NCBI GenBank assembly: GCA_947167845.1
Contig: CAMVJQ010000002.1
Location: 1-64,000 of the forward strand
Source of the DNA: an uncultured Prevotella sp.
GTDB lineage: Bacteria; Bacteroidota; Bacteroidia; Bacteroidales; Bacteroidaceae
Direction: 5' to 3'
Length of the DNA: 64,000 nucleotides
The notes below the pieces were generated by a model. The model had not been told where the DNA came from. It ran no database searches and was given only the letters and a program-made list of their open reading frames with translations. Positions 1 to 10,638 of this stretch are shown in pieces (positions within the stretch are counted from its first letter, which is position 1; every line of letters starts with the position of its first letter). A program made the position numbers and the translations under genes.

Positions 1-439
1 AGCAGATGTTGATGATCTTGCCTTCCTTGCGCTCCATCATTTCGGGAATGACGGCTGAAGAGCAGATGAACGGACCAACAAGGTCGATGTCAATGACCTG
101 CTGGAACTCGGCGCGCTTCATCTCGTGCATCGGAATGCGCTTGATGATGCCGGCGTTGTTGACGAGGATGTCGATGTTGCCCACTTCGGCATGGATCTTC
201 TCAACGAGAGCCTTTATGGCATTCTCGTCCGTGACATCGCAGACATAACCCTTCACGTTCTCGATGCCAGCCTCCTTGTAGTTGTCGAGACCGCGCTGCA
301 GGGCTGCCTCATTGATATCGTTGAAAATGATGTTCTTGATGCCGGCAGCCACGAAAGCCTTGGCAATGTTGAATCCGATTCCGTAAGATGCGCCGGTGAT
401 CCAGGCGTTCTTACCCTCAAGTGAAAATAAATTTGCCAT
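1..439 (-). CDS. kduD: SDR-family gluconate 5-dehydrogenase / 2-deoxy-D-gluconate 3-dehydrogenase, partial (runs off left edge)
   Basis: Reverse strand from ATG at 437-439 reads MANLFSLEGKNAWITGASYGIGFNIAKAF...; SDR glycine motif; adjacent to kduI. Confidence 0.8.
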   Translation of the reverse strand, partial: MANLFSLEGKNAWITGASYGIGFNIAKAFVAAGIKNIIFNDINEAALQRGLDNYKEAGIENVKGYVCDVTDENAIKALVEKIHAEVGNIDILVNNAGIIKRIPMHEMKRAEFQQVIDIDLVGPFICSSAVIPEMMERKEGKIINIC

Positions 440-458
440 AATTGTTTTGTTTTAGAAG

Positions 459-1304
459 TTATTTTAAATCAGTGATTTTTGAGAAGTCTTGGTCACCGTA
501 GTCCAGGTTCTCGCCTCCCATGCCCCAGATGAAGGTATAGTTGTGGGTGGCGGCTGCACTGTGGATGCTCCATTCTGGCGAGAGCACGGCCTGTTCGCCG
601 TGCATCCAGATATGGCGAGTCTCCTGTGGCTCGCCCATGAAATGGCAGACGGCCTGATCCTCTGGCAACTCGAAATAGAAATAGGCCTCCATGCGGCGGC
701 TGTGCACGTGGGCGGGCATCGTGTTCCATACGGAGCCTGGTGCCAGTTCGGTCATGCCCATCTGCAACTGACAGGTGGGCAGCACCTGATTCACAATCAT
801 CTTGTTGATGTTGCGCTCGTTCGACATTTCCAGCGAGCCCATGTGGGCCACAACGGCGTCCTCCTTCGTTATCTTCCTGCAGGGATATTCCTTGTGGGCT
901 GAGGTGGAGTTGAAGTAGAACTTAGCGGGACTGGCGGCATCCTTGCTGCTGAAGACGACCTCGCGGTCTCCCCGCCCGACGTAGAGCGCTTCCTTAAAGT
1001 CAAGCTCGAAAGTCTCCTCGCCCACCTTCACCGTTCCGGCTCCGCCGACATTGTAGATGCCCACCTCGCGCCGCTGTGTAAAGTAGTCGGTCTTCAGAGG
1101 GTCAATGGCCTCCAGTTTCAGTGCCTCGCCTGCGGGCATCGCACCTCCTACAACCATCCGGTCGTACATCGAATAGACCATGTTGACCTCGTCGGCGACG
1201 AAAATCGTCTCGATCAGGAAATCCCGACGCAGGCGCGTCGTATCGTAGTGACGTGCATCCTCGGGATGGGCTGCGTATCTGACTTCGTAGTTAGTTTTCA
1301 TCAT
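459..1304 (-). CDS. kduI: 5-dehydro-4-deoxy-D-glucuronate isomerase
   Basis: 281 aa ORF with KduI-like sequence (MPAHVHSRRMEAYFYFELPEDQAVCHFMGEPQETRH), next to kduD. Confidence 0.93.
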   Translation of the reverse strand: MMKTNYEVRYAAHPEDARHYDTTRLRRDFLIETIFVADEVNMVYSMYDRMVVGGAMPAGEALKLEAIDPLKTDYFTQRREVGIYNVGGAGTVKVGEETFELDFKEALYVGRGDREVVFSSKDAASPAKFYFNSTSAHKEYPCRKITKEDAVVAHMGSLEMSNERNINKMIVNQVLPTCQLQMGMTELAPGSVWNTMPAHVHSRRMEAYFYFELPEDQAVCHFMGEPQETRHIWMHGEQAVLSPEWSIHSAAATHNYTFIWGMGGENLDYGDQDFSKITDLK

Positions 1305-1506
1305 TTCCGGATTTGTCTGCGTGCAAAATTACGAAATATTACGCGGATAGCAAAAAAAGAAAACTTAAAAATGATTAACTATATAATATATATAAGGTAA
1401 ACCACTGTAGCCGTAACTATGCGACAGTTTTGGGAGCGTTTTCGGCTGTTTGTCGCAAATGCACTTCTTTGTCGCATGTAGTTCAGAAGAAAATCAGCAA
1501 AAAGTT

Positions 1507-1537
1507 TGTTTTGTTTGGAATGTTGCCGTACCTTTGC
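1507..1537 (+). promoter_or_regulatory. Bacteroidetes-type promoter (-33 TTTG / -7 TACCTTTGC) upstream of GG-leader peptides
   Basis: ttttgtttgg ... TACCTTTGC at 1529-1537. Confidence 0.55.
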
Positions 1538-1640
1538 ATCGTCAATCAGACAAAACAAGTTCTGGGAGACACAAACAAGAGAATTGATAAAATAATAATA
1601 AGTAAAATTAAACCCCAAGTCCCGGAAGGGCATTAAGATT

Positions 1641-1730
1641 ATGAAGAAAATGAATGTAAACAAGGAGCAGATTTCAATGAGCGAGCTGGAGCAGGTGAAC
1701 GGTGGCCTTGTTCTCAAAAAAAGGTTTTAA
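1641..1730 (+). CDS. Double-glycine-leader small peptide, MKKMNVNKEQISMSELEQVNGG|LVLKKRF
   Basis: 29-codon ORF below the ORF-track cutoff; ELEQVNGG leader; near-identical leader end repeated at 1830-1934. Confidence 0.7.
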   Translation: MKKMNVNKEQISMSELEQVNGGLVLKKRF

Positions 1731-1829
1731 ATTACGAGAGACGAAAGAGAAGATTGGCACTGGTAATTAAACCGCTGACACCTCGTACTATAAACAATGT
1801 AAGTTTAACAATTTAAAATTTATAAGATT

Positions 1830-1934
1830 ATGAAACAGAATGAAAAGAACAGCCAGAAGAAGGATCAGGAGTTGACAAAGGAAGAGTTGGAGCAGGTGAA
1901 CGGTGGCCTTGTTTTCAAAAAAAGGATTTGGTAA
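1830..1934 (+). CDS. Double-glycine-leader small peptide, MKQNEKNSQKKDQELTKEELEQVNGG|LVFKKRIW
   Basis: 34-codon ORF; conserved EELEQVNGG leader and LV(L/F)KKR core shared with upstream peptide. Confidence 0.7.
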   Translation: MKQNEKNSQKKDQELTKEELEQVNGGLVFKKRIW

Positions 1935-1952
1935 CAGCCCCGTCAGTTCAAG

Positions 1953-1988
1953 AGAGGTCCCGTGAGTGCAAAGACTCACGGGACCTCT
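1953..1988 (+). terminator. Strong hairpin AGAGGTCCCGTGAGT-gcaaag-ACTCACGGGACCTCT downstream of GG peptides
   Basis: 15-bp perfect inverted repeat with 6-nt loop immediately 3' of second peptide stop. Confidence 0.75.
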
Positions 1989-1993
1989 TGCGT

Positions 1994-2095
1994 TTACAGC
2001 CGTACGCCGGTGGCGGCTGCCGAGCCCAACGCACCTAACAAGGCCGTGAGCACCGCCACGGCGACCTTCAAGATCGTCTTCCATCTCTTCATCAT
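1994..2095 (-). CDS. Small 'smalltalk'-like protein (MMKRWKTILKVAVAVLTALLGALGSAAATGVRL)
   Basis: 33-codon ORF; WKTILK...VLTALLGALG pattern typical of the smalltalk family of Bacteroidales. Confidence 0.6.
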   Translation of the reverse strand: MMKRWKTILKVAVAVLTALLGALGSAAATGVRL

Positions 2096-2503
2096 CGTTT
2101 ACCTCCTTTCTGCTTTACTGATGGTTTGACACTCCGTTTCCTCCTACCTCCGCTCCCTGTCCTCGCCGTCCTTCGGCATCGAGGTATCGACCAGGTTCTT
2201 CGGTGCCATCTAAGTGATGACGCCCTCGGGTAATAACTGCTGGATGGTCTTGTTGTTCGTCATGTTCTCATCTGTTTAATTATTTATAGTTATTCAAATG
2301 ACACTGCAAAGGTATAGCAATCGGAAGGCGATTGCAAGGAAAATGGTAACTATTTTCTTCTGTCGCCCAACAATGGAACAAATATAGTGGCCGCCCTCTT
2401 CGACGGCTACCCCCTCGGCCTGCTCTCCCGCTGACAGCAGCCGCGCAAGAAAAGCCCCGCTGTCACATCAATGACAACGGGGGCTCTTTTGATGGTATGA
2501 AAA

Positions 2504-2576
2504 GTTGGACGACTCGGATTCGAACCGGGAATGACAGAACCAAAACCTGTAGTGTTACCATTACACCATCGTCCAA
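2504..2576 (-). tRNA. tRNA-Gln (anticodon TTG)
   Basis: Reverse strand TTGGACGATGGTGTAATGGTAACACTACAGGTTTTGGTTCTGTCATTCCCGGTTCGAATCCGAGTCGTCCAAC folds as cloverleaf; anticodon loop TTTTGGT. Confidence 0.9.
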
Positions 2577-2631
2577 TTCGGCTGCAAAGGTACTAATTTT
2601 ATTTGAAGTACCAAAATTTTGCAGCTAAATA

Positions 2632-3930
2632 TTACTTCACAATCAGCAAGTAGTAATTCTTCTTGCCTTTCTGGGCCAGCAGATACTTGCCGTCAATCAG
2701 GTCTTCAGCCGTGATCGGACGGTTCTGATCAGTCAGTTTCTCCTTGTTCAGTGACACACCGCCTCCCTGAACCATCTTGCGCATCTCACCCTTTGAGGGG
2801 AAGACGGGGACGGCAGTGGTCAGCAGTTCGATGGCTGGCTGGCCTAACTGGTCTTTGCCTAACTCGAACTTCTCTACGCCGTCGAATACGTCGAGGAAGG
2901 TCTGCTCGTCGAGTTTCTCAAGTGCATCCTTGGTTGATTTGCCAAACAGGATGTTGCTGGCCTCGATGGCCATGTCGAGGTCTTCCTTGGAGTGTACCAT
3001 CACAGTCACCTCCTCGGCCAGGCGCTTCTGAAGCACGCGGCGGCCTGGGTCCTGCTTGTGCTCCTCAACGAGGGCGTCGATGACATCCTTTTCGAGTGAG
3101 GTGAAGATCTTGATGTAGCGCTCAGCATCCTCATCGCTGACATTGAGCCAGAACTGATAGAACTTATAAGGAGTTGTACGTGCGGGATCGAGCCAGATGT
3201 TGCCACTCTCTGTCTTACCGAACTTCTTGCCGTCGCTCTTGGTGATAAGCGGGCAGGTGAGGGCAAAGGTTTCCACCTCATTGCCGAGGGTGCGGCGAAT
3301 CAGTTCTGTACCAGTCGTCATGTTGCCCCACTGGTCGTTGCCGCCTAACTGCAACTTGACACCATAGTGCTGGTACAGATAGAGGAAGTCGTAGCCTTGA
3401 AGCAACTGATAGGTAAACTCGGTGAACGAGAGGCCGTCGCGCGCCGTGCCGTTCAGGCGCTGCTGCACACTCTCCTTGGCCATCATATAGTTGACGGTGA
3501 TGTGCTTGCCCACCTCGCGGGCAAAGTCGAGGAATGTGAAGTCCTTCATCCAGTCGTAATTGTTGACCATCACTGCGGCATTCGGCTCCTTTGACTCAAA
3601 GTCGAGGAACTTGGCCACCTGCTTCTTGATGCACTCCTGGTTGTGGTAGAGCGTCTCGTTGTTGAGAAGGTTGCGCTCCTGTGATTTACCTGAGGGGTCG
3701 CCGATCATACCGGTGGCACCACCTACAAGGATGATGGGCTTGTGTCCGCAACGCTGCAGGTGGCGGAGCATCATGATGCCGCAGAGATGGCCGATGTGCA
3801 GCGAGTCGGCGGTTGGGTCAGTACCCAGATAGGCCGTTACCATCTCCTTTTGGAGCAGTTCCTCCGTACCAGGCATCATCTGTGCCAGCATTCCGCGCCA
3901 TTTCAATTCTTCTACAAAATTCTTCACCAT
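2632..3930 (-). CDS. tyrS: Tyrosine--tRNA ligase
   Basis: 432 aa; [10 protein letters not shown] (HIGH-like), KFGKTESG (KMSKS-like) motifs. Confidence 0.96.
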   Translation of the reverse strand: MVKNFVEELKWRGMLAQMMPGTEELLQKEMVTAYLGTDPTADSLHIGHLCGIMMLRHLQRCGHKPIILVGGATGMIGDPSGKSQERNLLNNETLYHNQECIKKQVAKFLDFESKEPNAAVMVNNYDWMKDFTFLDFAREVGKHITVNYMMAKESVQQRLNGTARDGLSFTEFTYQLLQGYDFLYLYQHYGVKLQLGGNDQWGNMTTGTELIRRTLGNEVETFALTCPLITKSDGKKFGKTESGNIWLDPARTTPYKFYQFWLNVSDEDAERYIKIFTSLEKDVIDALVEEHKQDPGRRVLQKRLAEEVTVMVHSKEDLDMAIEASNILFGKSTKDALEKLDEQTFLDVFDGVEKFELGKDQLGQPAIELLTTAVPVFPSKGEMRKMVQGGGVSLNKEKLTDQNRPITAEDLIDGKYLLAQKGKKNYYLLIVK

Positions 3931-4003
3931 TGTATTTGTTTATTTATTATTTGACGATTTACGATTCCCTATTTTCCCCTATTTCCCCCTTTTTTACCTT
4001 TCC

Positions 4004-4261
4004 TTAGTCCGGCACTGGGTCATAACCAGAGCCACCCCATGGGTTACATCTCAATATTCGCCATATCGCCAGATAGAGCCCCTTGATGGGACCATGCTTG
4101 CGTAATGCCTGTTTCGCATATTCGCTGCACGTGGGGGTGAATCGGCAGGAAGGCGGTGTGAAAGGCGATATGCAGGTCTGATAGAAGACTATCGGCAGAC
4201 ATAGGATGAACGTGACTGCCTCAGATATGCGGTGCCCTATCTGTCGGATGATATTCATCAT
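4004..4261 (-). CDS. yidD: Membrane protein insertion efficiency factor YidD
   Basis: [27 protein letters not shown]...[17 protein letters not shown]. Confidence 0.95.
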   Translation of the reverse strand: MMNIIRQIGHRISEAVTFILCLPIVFYQTCISPFTPPSCRFTPTCSEYAKQALRKHGPIKGLYLAIWRILRCNPWGGSGYDPVPD

Positions 4262-4647
4262 ACTTGTTCTGCCACCTTTGCCAGCAGCCTCTTGACGCTT
4301 TTCTCCACTAGTCTGCTGTTACAGGGCGCATCTGAGAGCCAGACGAACGCGACAGCCATCGACTTGTCCTCAGCAACCCTTTCTGTCAGTAGGCACTTGT
4401 GGCGGCGATAGGCTTCGCGCACCTGGCGCTTGGCCCTGTTGCGGTCGACGGCATGCTTGAAATGCCGCTTCGAGACGCTTACCATCATCAGCACCGGCAC
4501 CTTATCTCTTTCTTTTTCCATATAGACAATCCGCAGCGGAAAGGCAGATGTGGAATGGCTGCTGCCTTTGCTAAAGAGCCGTTCTATCAGTTTCTGGCTG
4601 ACGATTCGCTCTCTTTTGCTGAATGTCAGAGATGCTGATACCGCCAT
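4258..4647 (-). CDS. rnpA: Ribonuclease P protein component
   Basis: [17 protein letters not shown]...[24 protein letters not shown]; adjacent to yidD; start taken at MAVSAS. Confidence 0.92.
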   Translation of the reverse strand: MAVSASLTFSKRERIVSQKLIERLFSKGSSHSTSAFPLRIVYMEKERDKVPVLMMVSVSKRHFKHAVDRNRAKRQVREAYRRHKCLLTERVAEDKSMAVAFVWLSDAPCNSRLVEKSVKRLLAKVAEQV

Positions 4648-4663
4648 TATATATAATAAGGTG

Positions 4664-5413
4664 TCAACCTTGTTTCTCGAGCAGATAGTGCTGGAGGGCA
4701 CCTGTCATGGAGGGGTACTTCTCTGACGGCGCTTCTATGTCCAGACGGAGACCTGCCTCCTTGGCTGCCTTGGCTGTTGTCGGGCCAAAGGTGGCTATGG
4801 CAATCTCTCCTTGCTCGAAGTTGGGGAAGTTCTTGATGAGAGACTCGATACCCGAAGGGCTGAAGAATATCAGCATGTCGTAGTCGAAGGTCTTGACTTC
4901 CTCAGGGGTGAAGTCGTTGCTGACGGTCTTGTACATCACGCACTCCGTGTGATGCAGTTTCTTGCTGTCAAGCAGGACTGTCAGTTTGTCGTTGTGTACG
5001 TCGCTCATCGGTACAAGATATTTCTCCGCCTTATGCTTCACCATCATCGGCACCAGGTCGTCGATTTTGCCTGTTTCGCCGAAGAACACCTTGCGCTTGC
5101 GGTACTGTACGTATTTCTGAATGTACAAGGCGATGGTCTCGGTGACACAGAAATATTTCATGTCTTCCGGAATCGTAATGCGTAATTCCTTTGCCATATT
5201 AAAGAAGTGGTCAATGGCGTGGCGTGAAGTGAAGACAATGGCTGTATGGTCCAGAATGCTTACTTTCTGTGCTCGGAATTCCTTGGAGGAGATTCCTTCC
5301 ACTTTGATGAACGGACGGAATACCAATTCTACATCAAACTTTGCCGCTATATCGTAATACGGCGACTTCTCACTTGTCGGTTTGGGTTGTGAAACCAAAA
5401 TCTTCTTGATCAT
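4664..5413 (-). CDS. hemD: Uroporphyrinogen-III synthase
   Basis: 249 aa HemD-like sequence (ILVSQPKP...IVFTSRHAIDHF...FFSPSGIESL...TFGPTTAKAAKEAGL). Confidence 0.85.
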   Translation of the reverse strand: MIKKILVSQPKPTSEKSPYYDIAAKFDVELVFRPFIKVEGISSKEFRAQKVSILDHTAIVFTSRHAIDHFFNMAKELRITIPEDMKYFCVTETIALYIQKYVQYRKRKVFFGETGKIDDLVPMMVKHKAEKYLVPMSDVHNDKLTVLLDSKKLHHTECVMYKTVSNDFTPEEVKTFDYDMLIFFSPSGIESLIKNFPNFEQGEIAIATFGPTTAKAAKEAGLRLDIEAPSEKYPSMTGALQHYLLEKQG

Positions 5414-5420
5414 CTGTGTC

Positions 5421-6446
5421 CTAAAAATTTATTTTCAATGTGTTAATCATAACCTCCAGTCCGCCCCAAAGTGCAAACAGGGGAATGATTTCAAGGGCGC
5501 AAAAGTACAAAATTATTTGCAGAAAAATAACATTTTGTCTAAAAAAGATGACGAAAGTCTTATAAAAGGTTAGTATTTTAACAAAAATGACCGTGAATGC
5601 GACGTAATAGATGACGAATCTCGTTGAAACGTCGAAATAACTAAGCAGAAATGTTGACGGATATATAGCAATGCCCTCCATGGCTGTCAGGAAGAGGAAT
5701 GCCTGGAACCACTGTCCGTTCTTTTTACTTCCGAAGAATGTCGTGTTGCTGACAGCATACAAGATTATCTTGCAGGCCAAGTAGCCAACGGTAACTGCGA
5801 AGATGAGGCCTGCCACCATATATTCGTCGGGCAGGATGAAGGTATTGGCCACGAAGTTCCTGACATAGATGAAATACAGCAGGGCAAATAGCAGGGCTGT
5901 CTGGATCAGGAAATAGTAGAGTGCGCCAATCTCGCTGGAGGTGACGTCGTGGGCGGTCTCTGACTTTGGTATATAGAAAAAATTCTTGATGTGCCGGATG
6001 ATGAAGTTCCTGCTGACAGAGAATGCCAGCATCGTGACGACAAAGCAGCCCAGCAGCAGGCTGCTGATGACGTTGTCGCTGCCGATAGAGTAGGGGATGG
6101 GGTCGCCGGCGATGCCAGAGCGCCCTCCCGCCAGTTCCTCATGATAGAGCGTGTCTTTGGAGAAGAAGTTTTCGCGATAGTATTGTGGCAGGTTCACATC
6201 CTTTAGATTCCGGCCCTTGCCGTGGCCAGGCAGATGCAGCGTGTCGGGTCGCGAACTGTAGTGGATTTCGCCCGGCTGAAACCATGCTTGGATGGCAGAG
6301 TCCTGCTGGGCGGGCGTAGCATCCTTAGGCAATAACCGCAGCACCTGGTAGGGTGTCTGCGGTCTTGTGGAGATATGCACAGTCGTATCGCTCTCGATGG
6401 CAGGCGATACGACTGGCTCGGTGTGGATGCTGTCTTGAATAAGCAT
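5421..6446 (-). CDS. DUF4271-like multipass membrane protein
   Basis: 341 aa with several TM segments; located between hemD and metK. Confidence 0.65.
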   Translation of the reverse strand: MLIQDSIHTEPVVSPAIESDTTVHISTRPQTPYQVLRLLPKDATPAQQDSAIQAWFQPGEIHYSSRPDTLHLPGHGKGRNLKDVNLPQYYRENFFSKDTLYHEELAGGRSGIAGDPIPYSIGSDNVISSLLLGCFVVTMLAFSVSRNFIIRHIKNFFYIPKSETAHDVTSSEIGALYYFLIQTALLFALLYFIYVRNFVANTFILPDEYMVAGLIFAVTVGYLACKIILYAVSNTTFFGSKKNGQWFQAFLFLTAMEGIAIYPSTFLLSYFDVSTRFVIYYVAFTVIFVKILTFYKTFVIFFRQNVIFLQIILYFCALEIIPLFALWGGLEVMINTLKINF

Positions 6447-6449
6447 TTA

Positions 6450-7709
6450 TTATGAGAGTCCAAATTCTTTGCGGATGTCATCCACGCGGTCGAGTTTCTC
6501 CCAGGTGAACAATTCCACGTCGATGGTCTTTGTCTCGTGATAGTGGCTTGTGAACGTCTTCCGGACCATCTCCGGCTTGCGCCCCATATGCCCGTAGGCG
6601 GCTGTCTCGCTGTACATCGGCTGGCGCAGTTTCAGGGTGCGCTCGATGGCTTTCGGACGCAGATCAAAGAGTTTCTCAATCTTTTTTGCAATTTCACCGT
6701 CACTCATTTCAACATGGCTGCGGCCATAGGTGTTCACGTAGATATTCATCGGGCGGGCCACGCCGATGGCGTAACTAACCTGTACCAGCATCTCGTCGGC
6801 CACACCTGCTGCCACCATGTTCTTGGCGATATGGCGGGCTGCATAGGCAGCCGAACGGTCAACCTTCGATGAGTCTTTGCCAGAGAAAGCACCGCCACCA
6901 TGAGCCCCCTTGCCGCCATAGGTGTCGACGATGATCTTACGGCCTGTCAGACCTGTGTCTCCATGAGGGCCGCCAATCACAAACTTTCCTGTTGGGTTCA
7001 CATAATACTTGATGTCGAGGCCAAACAGGTCGAGCACTTTCTGGGAGTGGATCTGCTGCTTGACACGGGGGATAAGGATGTTGATGACGTCGTCTTTGAT
7101 CTTGGCGAGCATCTTCTCGTCCTCGTCGAACTCGTCGTGCTGCGTGCTGACGACAATAGTATCGATGCGCTCGGGGATGCCGGCGTCACTGTACTGTACC
7201 GTCACCTGGCTCTTGGCGTCTGGGCGCAGATAGGTCATCTCCTTGCCCTCCTTGCGGATGTCGGCCAGCGTGCGCATGATCAGATGGGCCAGGTCAAGCG
7301 AAACGGGCATGTAACTTTCCGTCTCGTTGGTGGCGTAGCCGAACATCATGCCCTGGTCGCCGGCTCCCTGCTCCTCCTCGTCCTCACGGTCGACACCCTG
7401 ATTGATGTCTGCGCTCTGTTCGTGGATGGCGCTCAGGATACCGCAGGAGTTGCCGTCAAACTGATATTCGGCCTTGGTATAGCCGATGCGCTTGATGGTG
7501 TTGCGGGCGATGGTCTGCAGGTCGATATAAACCTCGCTGCGCACCTCACCCATGATGACAACCTGTCCTGTGGTGACAAACGACTCGATGGCGCAGCGCG
7601 CCTTCGGGTCGTAAGCCAGGAATTGGTCTAGTATCGCATCAGATATCTGATCGGCCACCTTGTCGGGGTGGCCCTCAGATACTGATTCTGATGAAAATAG
7701 ATAACTCAT
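6450..7709 (-). CDS. metK: S-adenosylmethionine synthetase
   Basis: [28 protein letters not shown]...[12 protein letters not shown]...[19 protein letters not shown]. Confidence 0.97.
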   Translation of the reverse strand: MSYLFSSESVSEGHPDKVADQISDAILDQFLAYDPKARCAIESFVTTGQVVIMGEVRSEVYIDLQTIARNTIKRIGYTKAEYQFDGNSCGILSAIHEQSADINQGVDREDEEEQGAGDQGMMFGYATNETESYMPVSLDLAHLIMRTLADIRKEGKEMTYLRPDAKSQVTVQYSDAGIPERIDTIVVSTQHDEFDEDEKMLAKIKDDVINILIPRVKQQIHSQKVLDLFGLDIKYYVNPTGKFVIGGPHGDTGLTGRKIIVDTYGGKGAHGGGAFSGKDSSKVDRSAAYAARHIAKNMVAAGVADEMLVQVSYAIGVARPMNIYVNTYGRSHVEMSDGEIAKKIEKLFDLRPKAIERTLKLRQPMYSETAAYGHMGRKPEMVRKTFTSHYHETKTIDVELFTWEKLDRVDDIRKEFGLS

Positions 7710-7730
7710 TTTTTATTGTTTACAGTTAAA

Positions 7731-10544
7731 TTACTCTGCTGGCATCATGATCACCTCTGCATGGTTGCCGGCACTTACCAGTTGCTTCACGAAGGCGCTG
7801 ATGCTCTCGGGAGTCTGGGCATTAACGATCTTCTCATAGTCGGTATGGAAGTCAACGCCCCATTGGCGCCAGTCGTTGATTCGTCCGAGCCAGTAGTTGT
7901 TCTGCTTCAACTGGTCGCCGTGGTTCTTGAGCATATACTCCTTCACCTTCGTCAGTTTGTCGGCATCGCAACTCTTGGTGATGGCTTCCACCTCGTCGCG
8001 CATAATCTTGAGGGCTACGTCAGCCTTCTCAGGCTTCATCGGGCAGTAGGCCAGGATCTGGGCTGTGGTCTCAAAGTCGTTGCGGTCGATGGTGCCCTGT
8101 GCACCTACGGTATAGGCGGCGCTGGCATCCTCACGGATCTTCTTCAGGTACTCCATGCTCAGGATCTGGCTGGCCATGGACGTCTTGATGCTGTTCTCCA
8201 GCGTGTAGGGCATTTTGTCCGTGTACCAGTGCATCATGGCGATGGCCTTCGGTGTCTCTGCCTTGTTCTTGAAGTCATTGATGACAACACCCTTGTAGTC
8301 GGTGTCCACCTTCTGGCTTTTCACTACCTTCTTCTGTGCGGGCAGTGAACCCAGATACTGTTCGATGAGCGGGCGGATGGTGGCCTCGTCGTAGTTGCCG
8401 ATGATGGTGAAGGTGAAGGCTGCTGCATTGGCAGTGCTCTCCTTGGCCATCTGGAGGATGCGGTCATAGTTGACCTTTTGCAGTTCTGCCACTTCCAGGG
8501 TCTTGTTGCGGGGGTTATGGCTTGTGACGGTGGCGGTCAGTGAGTCGGAGAACACGTTCTCAGGCTGCAGCAGACGGTTCTTCAGCGCTACTTCTGTGGT
8601 CTGCATCAGGTTGTCATACGACTTCTGGTCCTTGGCGATGTTGGTGAAGTAGAGGTAGACGAGTTGCAGCATGGTCTCCACGTCCTTCGGAGTGGAACTG
8701 CCGTTGATGTGCTGGCGGTTGGTGCCCAGTGAGAGCGATGCGCTGGCAATCTTGCCGGCGAGGGCTTTCTCCAGTTCGGTGTGCGAGAAGTTGCCCAGGC
8801 CGCTGGCTTCGATCACGTCGTCGAACATCTTGATGTTGGCAAAGTCCTTCTCGCCGTAGAGTGCTGAACCTCCAAAGCCTTCTCCGCTCAGGATCACCTG
8901 GTCCTTCTTCAGGTCGGTCTGCTTCAGCACGACGGTGACACCGTTTGAAAGCGTCAGTTCGGTGTAGCCGAAGAGGTCGTTCTTGGTCTCCTTGCTGATC
9001 TTGCCGGGCTTAGGCAGGGTGGTCATCAGGGGCTCGTCCTTCACATTGTCCACATAGGCCTCGATCTGGGCGCTGCGGGCGGCGGCGATGGCGCTCTTCA
9101 GGCCGTCCTCTGTCGGATAGACGGCGCCTTCCTTCTCGTTGTTGAAGTTCAGAACCACCAGGTTAGTGTCCGAGGTGGCCACCAGTTCCTTCATCAGGCT
9201 GTTGACGGCCTCAAGCGGCAGCACCGGAACGACCTGCTTCATCGTGGTGTAGGTATAGTCGATGCTGGGGATGGGCTCATTGTTGAGGAAGTGCTGTACG
9301 TACTGGTTGACGAACTGGCGGTTGAAGCGCTTGTCCTTGTTGGAGTATTGCTTGTCGAGCGAACTGGTGTAGTTGGCCTTGAAGCGGTTGTATTCTGTGG
9401 CGGTGAAGCCGAACTCTGCTGCGCGGCGCGCCTCGGTGAGGGCGGCCTTCAGGGCGGCGTCTGTCTGGCCGTCCTTTGGCAGGATGCCCATTTCAAAGGC
9501 GTCGACGCCTCTTGAGAACAGGTAGTTGCCGTCGCTGGCCGATGCCTGCAGGAACGGGCTTTCGGGCTTCTCGGCATATTCCTTCAGACGGTCGTTGAGC
9601 ATGGAGATGGCGGCCTCCTTCAGATAGTCGGCCAGCAGGTAGGCCATCGTACCCTTCAGGGTGTCGGGGAAGGCCTCGTGCTTCATCATCAGTTCCACGA
9701 TGTTGTATTGCTGCTCCTTGTCCTTGTCGATTACGAAGATCGGCTCGTTGTTGTCGGGCACGGGCTCTTTGGTGACCAGAGCGCGGTTCTCGGGGAGCAC
9801 GATGGGCGAGAACAGGTCCTTGATCTTCTGCTCCACTTTGTCCACGTCGACATCACCGACGATGATGATGCCCTGGTTGTCGGGGCGATACCACTTCTCG
9901 TAGTAGGACTGCAGGAAGGGGCGCTCGAAGTTGTCGATGATTTCCATCAGTCCGATGGGCATGCGGTAGCCGTATTTGGATCCAGGGTAGAGTTTTGGCA
10001 GGTCGCGCTCCAGCATACGCATCTGTGCTGACGTGCGCAGGCGCCACTCCTCATGGATCACACCACGCTCTTTCTCAATCTCCTCCTGCTCCAGCAGCAG
10101 ACCGTCGGCCCAGTCGTAGAGGATGAGCAGACAACTATCCACGATCGACTCACGCGTTGTAGGTACATTGCTGATATTATAGACCGTCTGGTCGATAGAG
10201 GTGTATGCGTTCAAGTCGGTACCGAACTTCACGCCAATGCTCTCACACCAACGCAGCAGTTCGTTGCCTTTGAAGTGCTTCGAGCCGTTGAAGGCCATGT
10301 GCTCCAGGAAGTGGGCCAGGCCGCGCTGGTCGTCGTTCTCCTGAATAGAGCCCACGCGCTGGGCGATGTAGAACTCGGCACGATTCTCGGGCCAGTTGTT
10401 GTGGCGGATGTAATAAGTTAGTCCGTTGTCAAGTTTGCCGATGCGTACATCGGGGTCTACAGGCACGGCCGGCATCTGCATCTGTGCCAGCGTGGCCACT
10501 GTGCTGAGCAAGGTCAGCATCACGACTGAAAAAAGTCTTTTCAT
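7731..10544 (-). CDS. M16 family zinc metallopeptidase (insulinase-like), exported
   Basis: signal peptide; HFLEHMAFNGSKHF zinc motif; about 940 aa with duplicated M16 organisation. Confidence 0.92.
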   Translation of the reverse strand: MKRLFSVVMLTLLSTVATLAQMQMPAVPVDPDVRIGKLDNGLTYYIRHNNWPENRAEFYIAQRVGSIQENDDQRGLAHFLEHMAFNGSKHFKGNELLRWCESIGVKFGTDLNAYTSIDQTVYNISNVPTTRESIVDSCLLILYDWADGLLLEQEEIEKERGVIHEEWRLRTSAQMRMLERDLPKLYPGSKYGYRMPIGLMEIIDNFERPFLQSYYEKWYRPDNQGIIIVGDVDVDKVEQKIKDLFSPIVLPENRALVTKEPVPDNNEPIFVIDKDKEQQYNIVELMMKHEAFPDTLKGTMAYLLADYLKEAAISMLNDRLKEYAEKPESPFLQASASDGNYLFSRGVDAFEMGILPKDGQTDAALKAALTEARRAAEFGFTATEYNRFKANYTSSLDKQYSNKDKRFNRQFVNQYVQHFLNNEPIPSIDYTYTTMKQVVPVLPLEAVNSLMKELVATSDTNLVVLNFNNEKEGAVYPTEDGLKSAIAAARSAQIEAYVDNVKDEPLMTTLPKPGKISKETKNDLFGYTELTLSNGVTVVLKQTDLKKDQVILSGEGFGGSALYGEKDFANIKMFDDVIEASGLGNFSHTELEKALAGKIASASLSLGTNRQHINGSSTPKDVETMLQLVYLYFTNIAKDQKSYDNLMQTTEVALKNRLLQPENVFSDSLTATVTSHNPRNKTLEVAELQKVNYDRILQMAKESTANAAAFTFTIIGNYDEATIRPLIEQYLGSLPAQKKVVKSQKVDTDYKGVVINDFKNKAETPKAIAMMHWYTDKMPYTLENSIKTSMASQILSMEYLKKIREDASAAYTVGAQGTIDRNDFETTAQILAYCPMKPEKADVALKIMRDEVEAITKSCDADKLTKVKEYMLKNHGDQLKQNNYWLGRINDWRQWGVDFHTDYEKIVNAQTPESISAFVKQLVSAGNHAEVIMMPAE

Positions 10545-10638
10545 ACTCATTGTGGTTTTATTAATTAGAGATTCTGGGTGCAAAATTACTGTTTTTTTCT
10601 TAATTAGACGCTGTCATAGGGAAAAAACTACACTGTAT

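Noticed and set aside
2456-2495. Small RNA gene near tRNA-Gln
   Set aside because: AAAAGCCCC...GGGGGCTCTTTT reads simply as an intrinsic terminator; no further structure.
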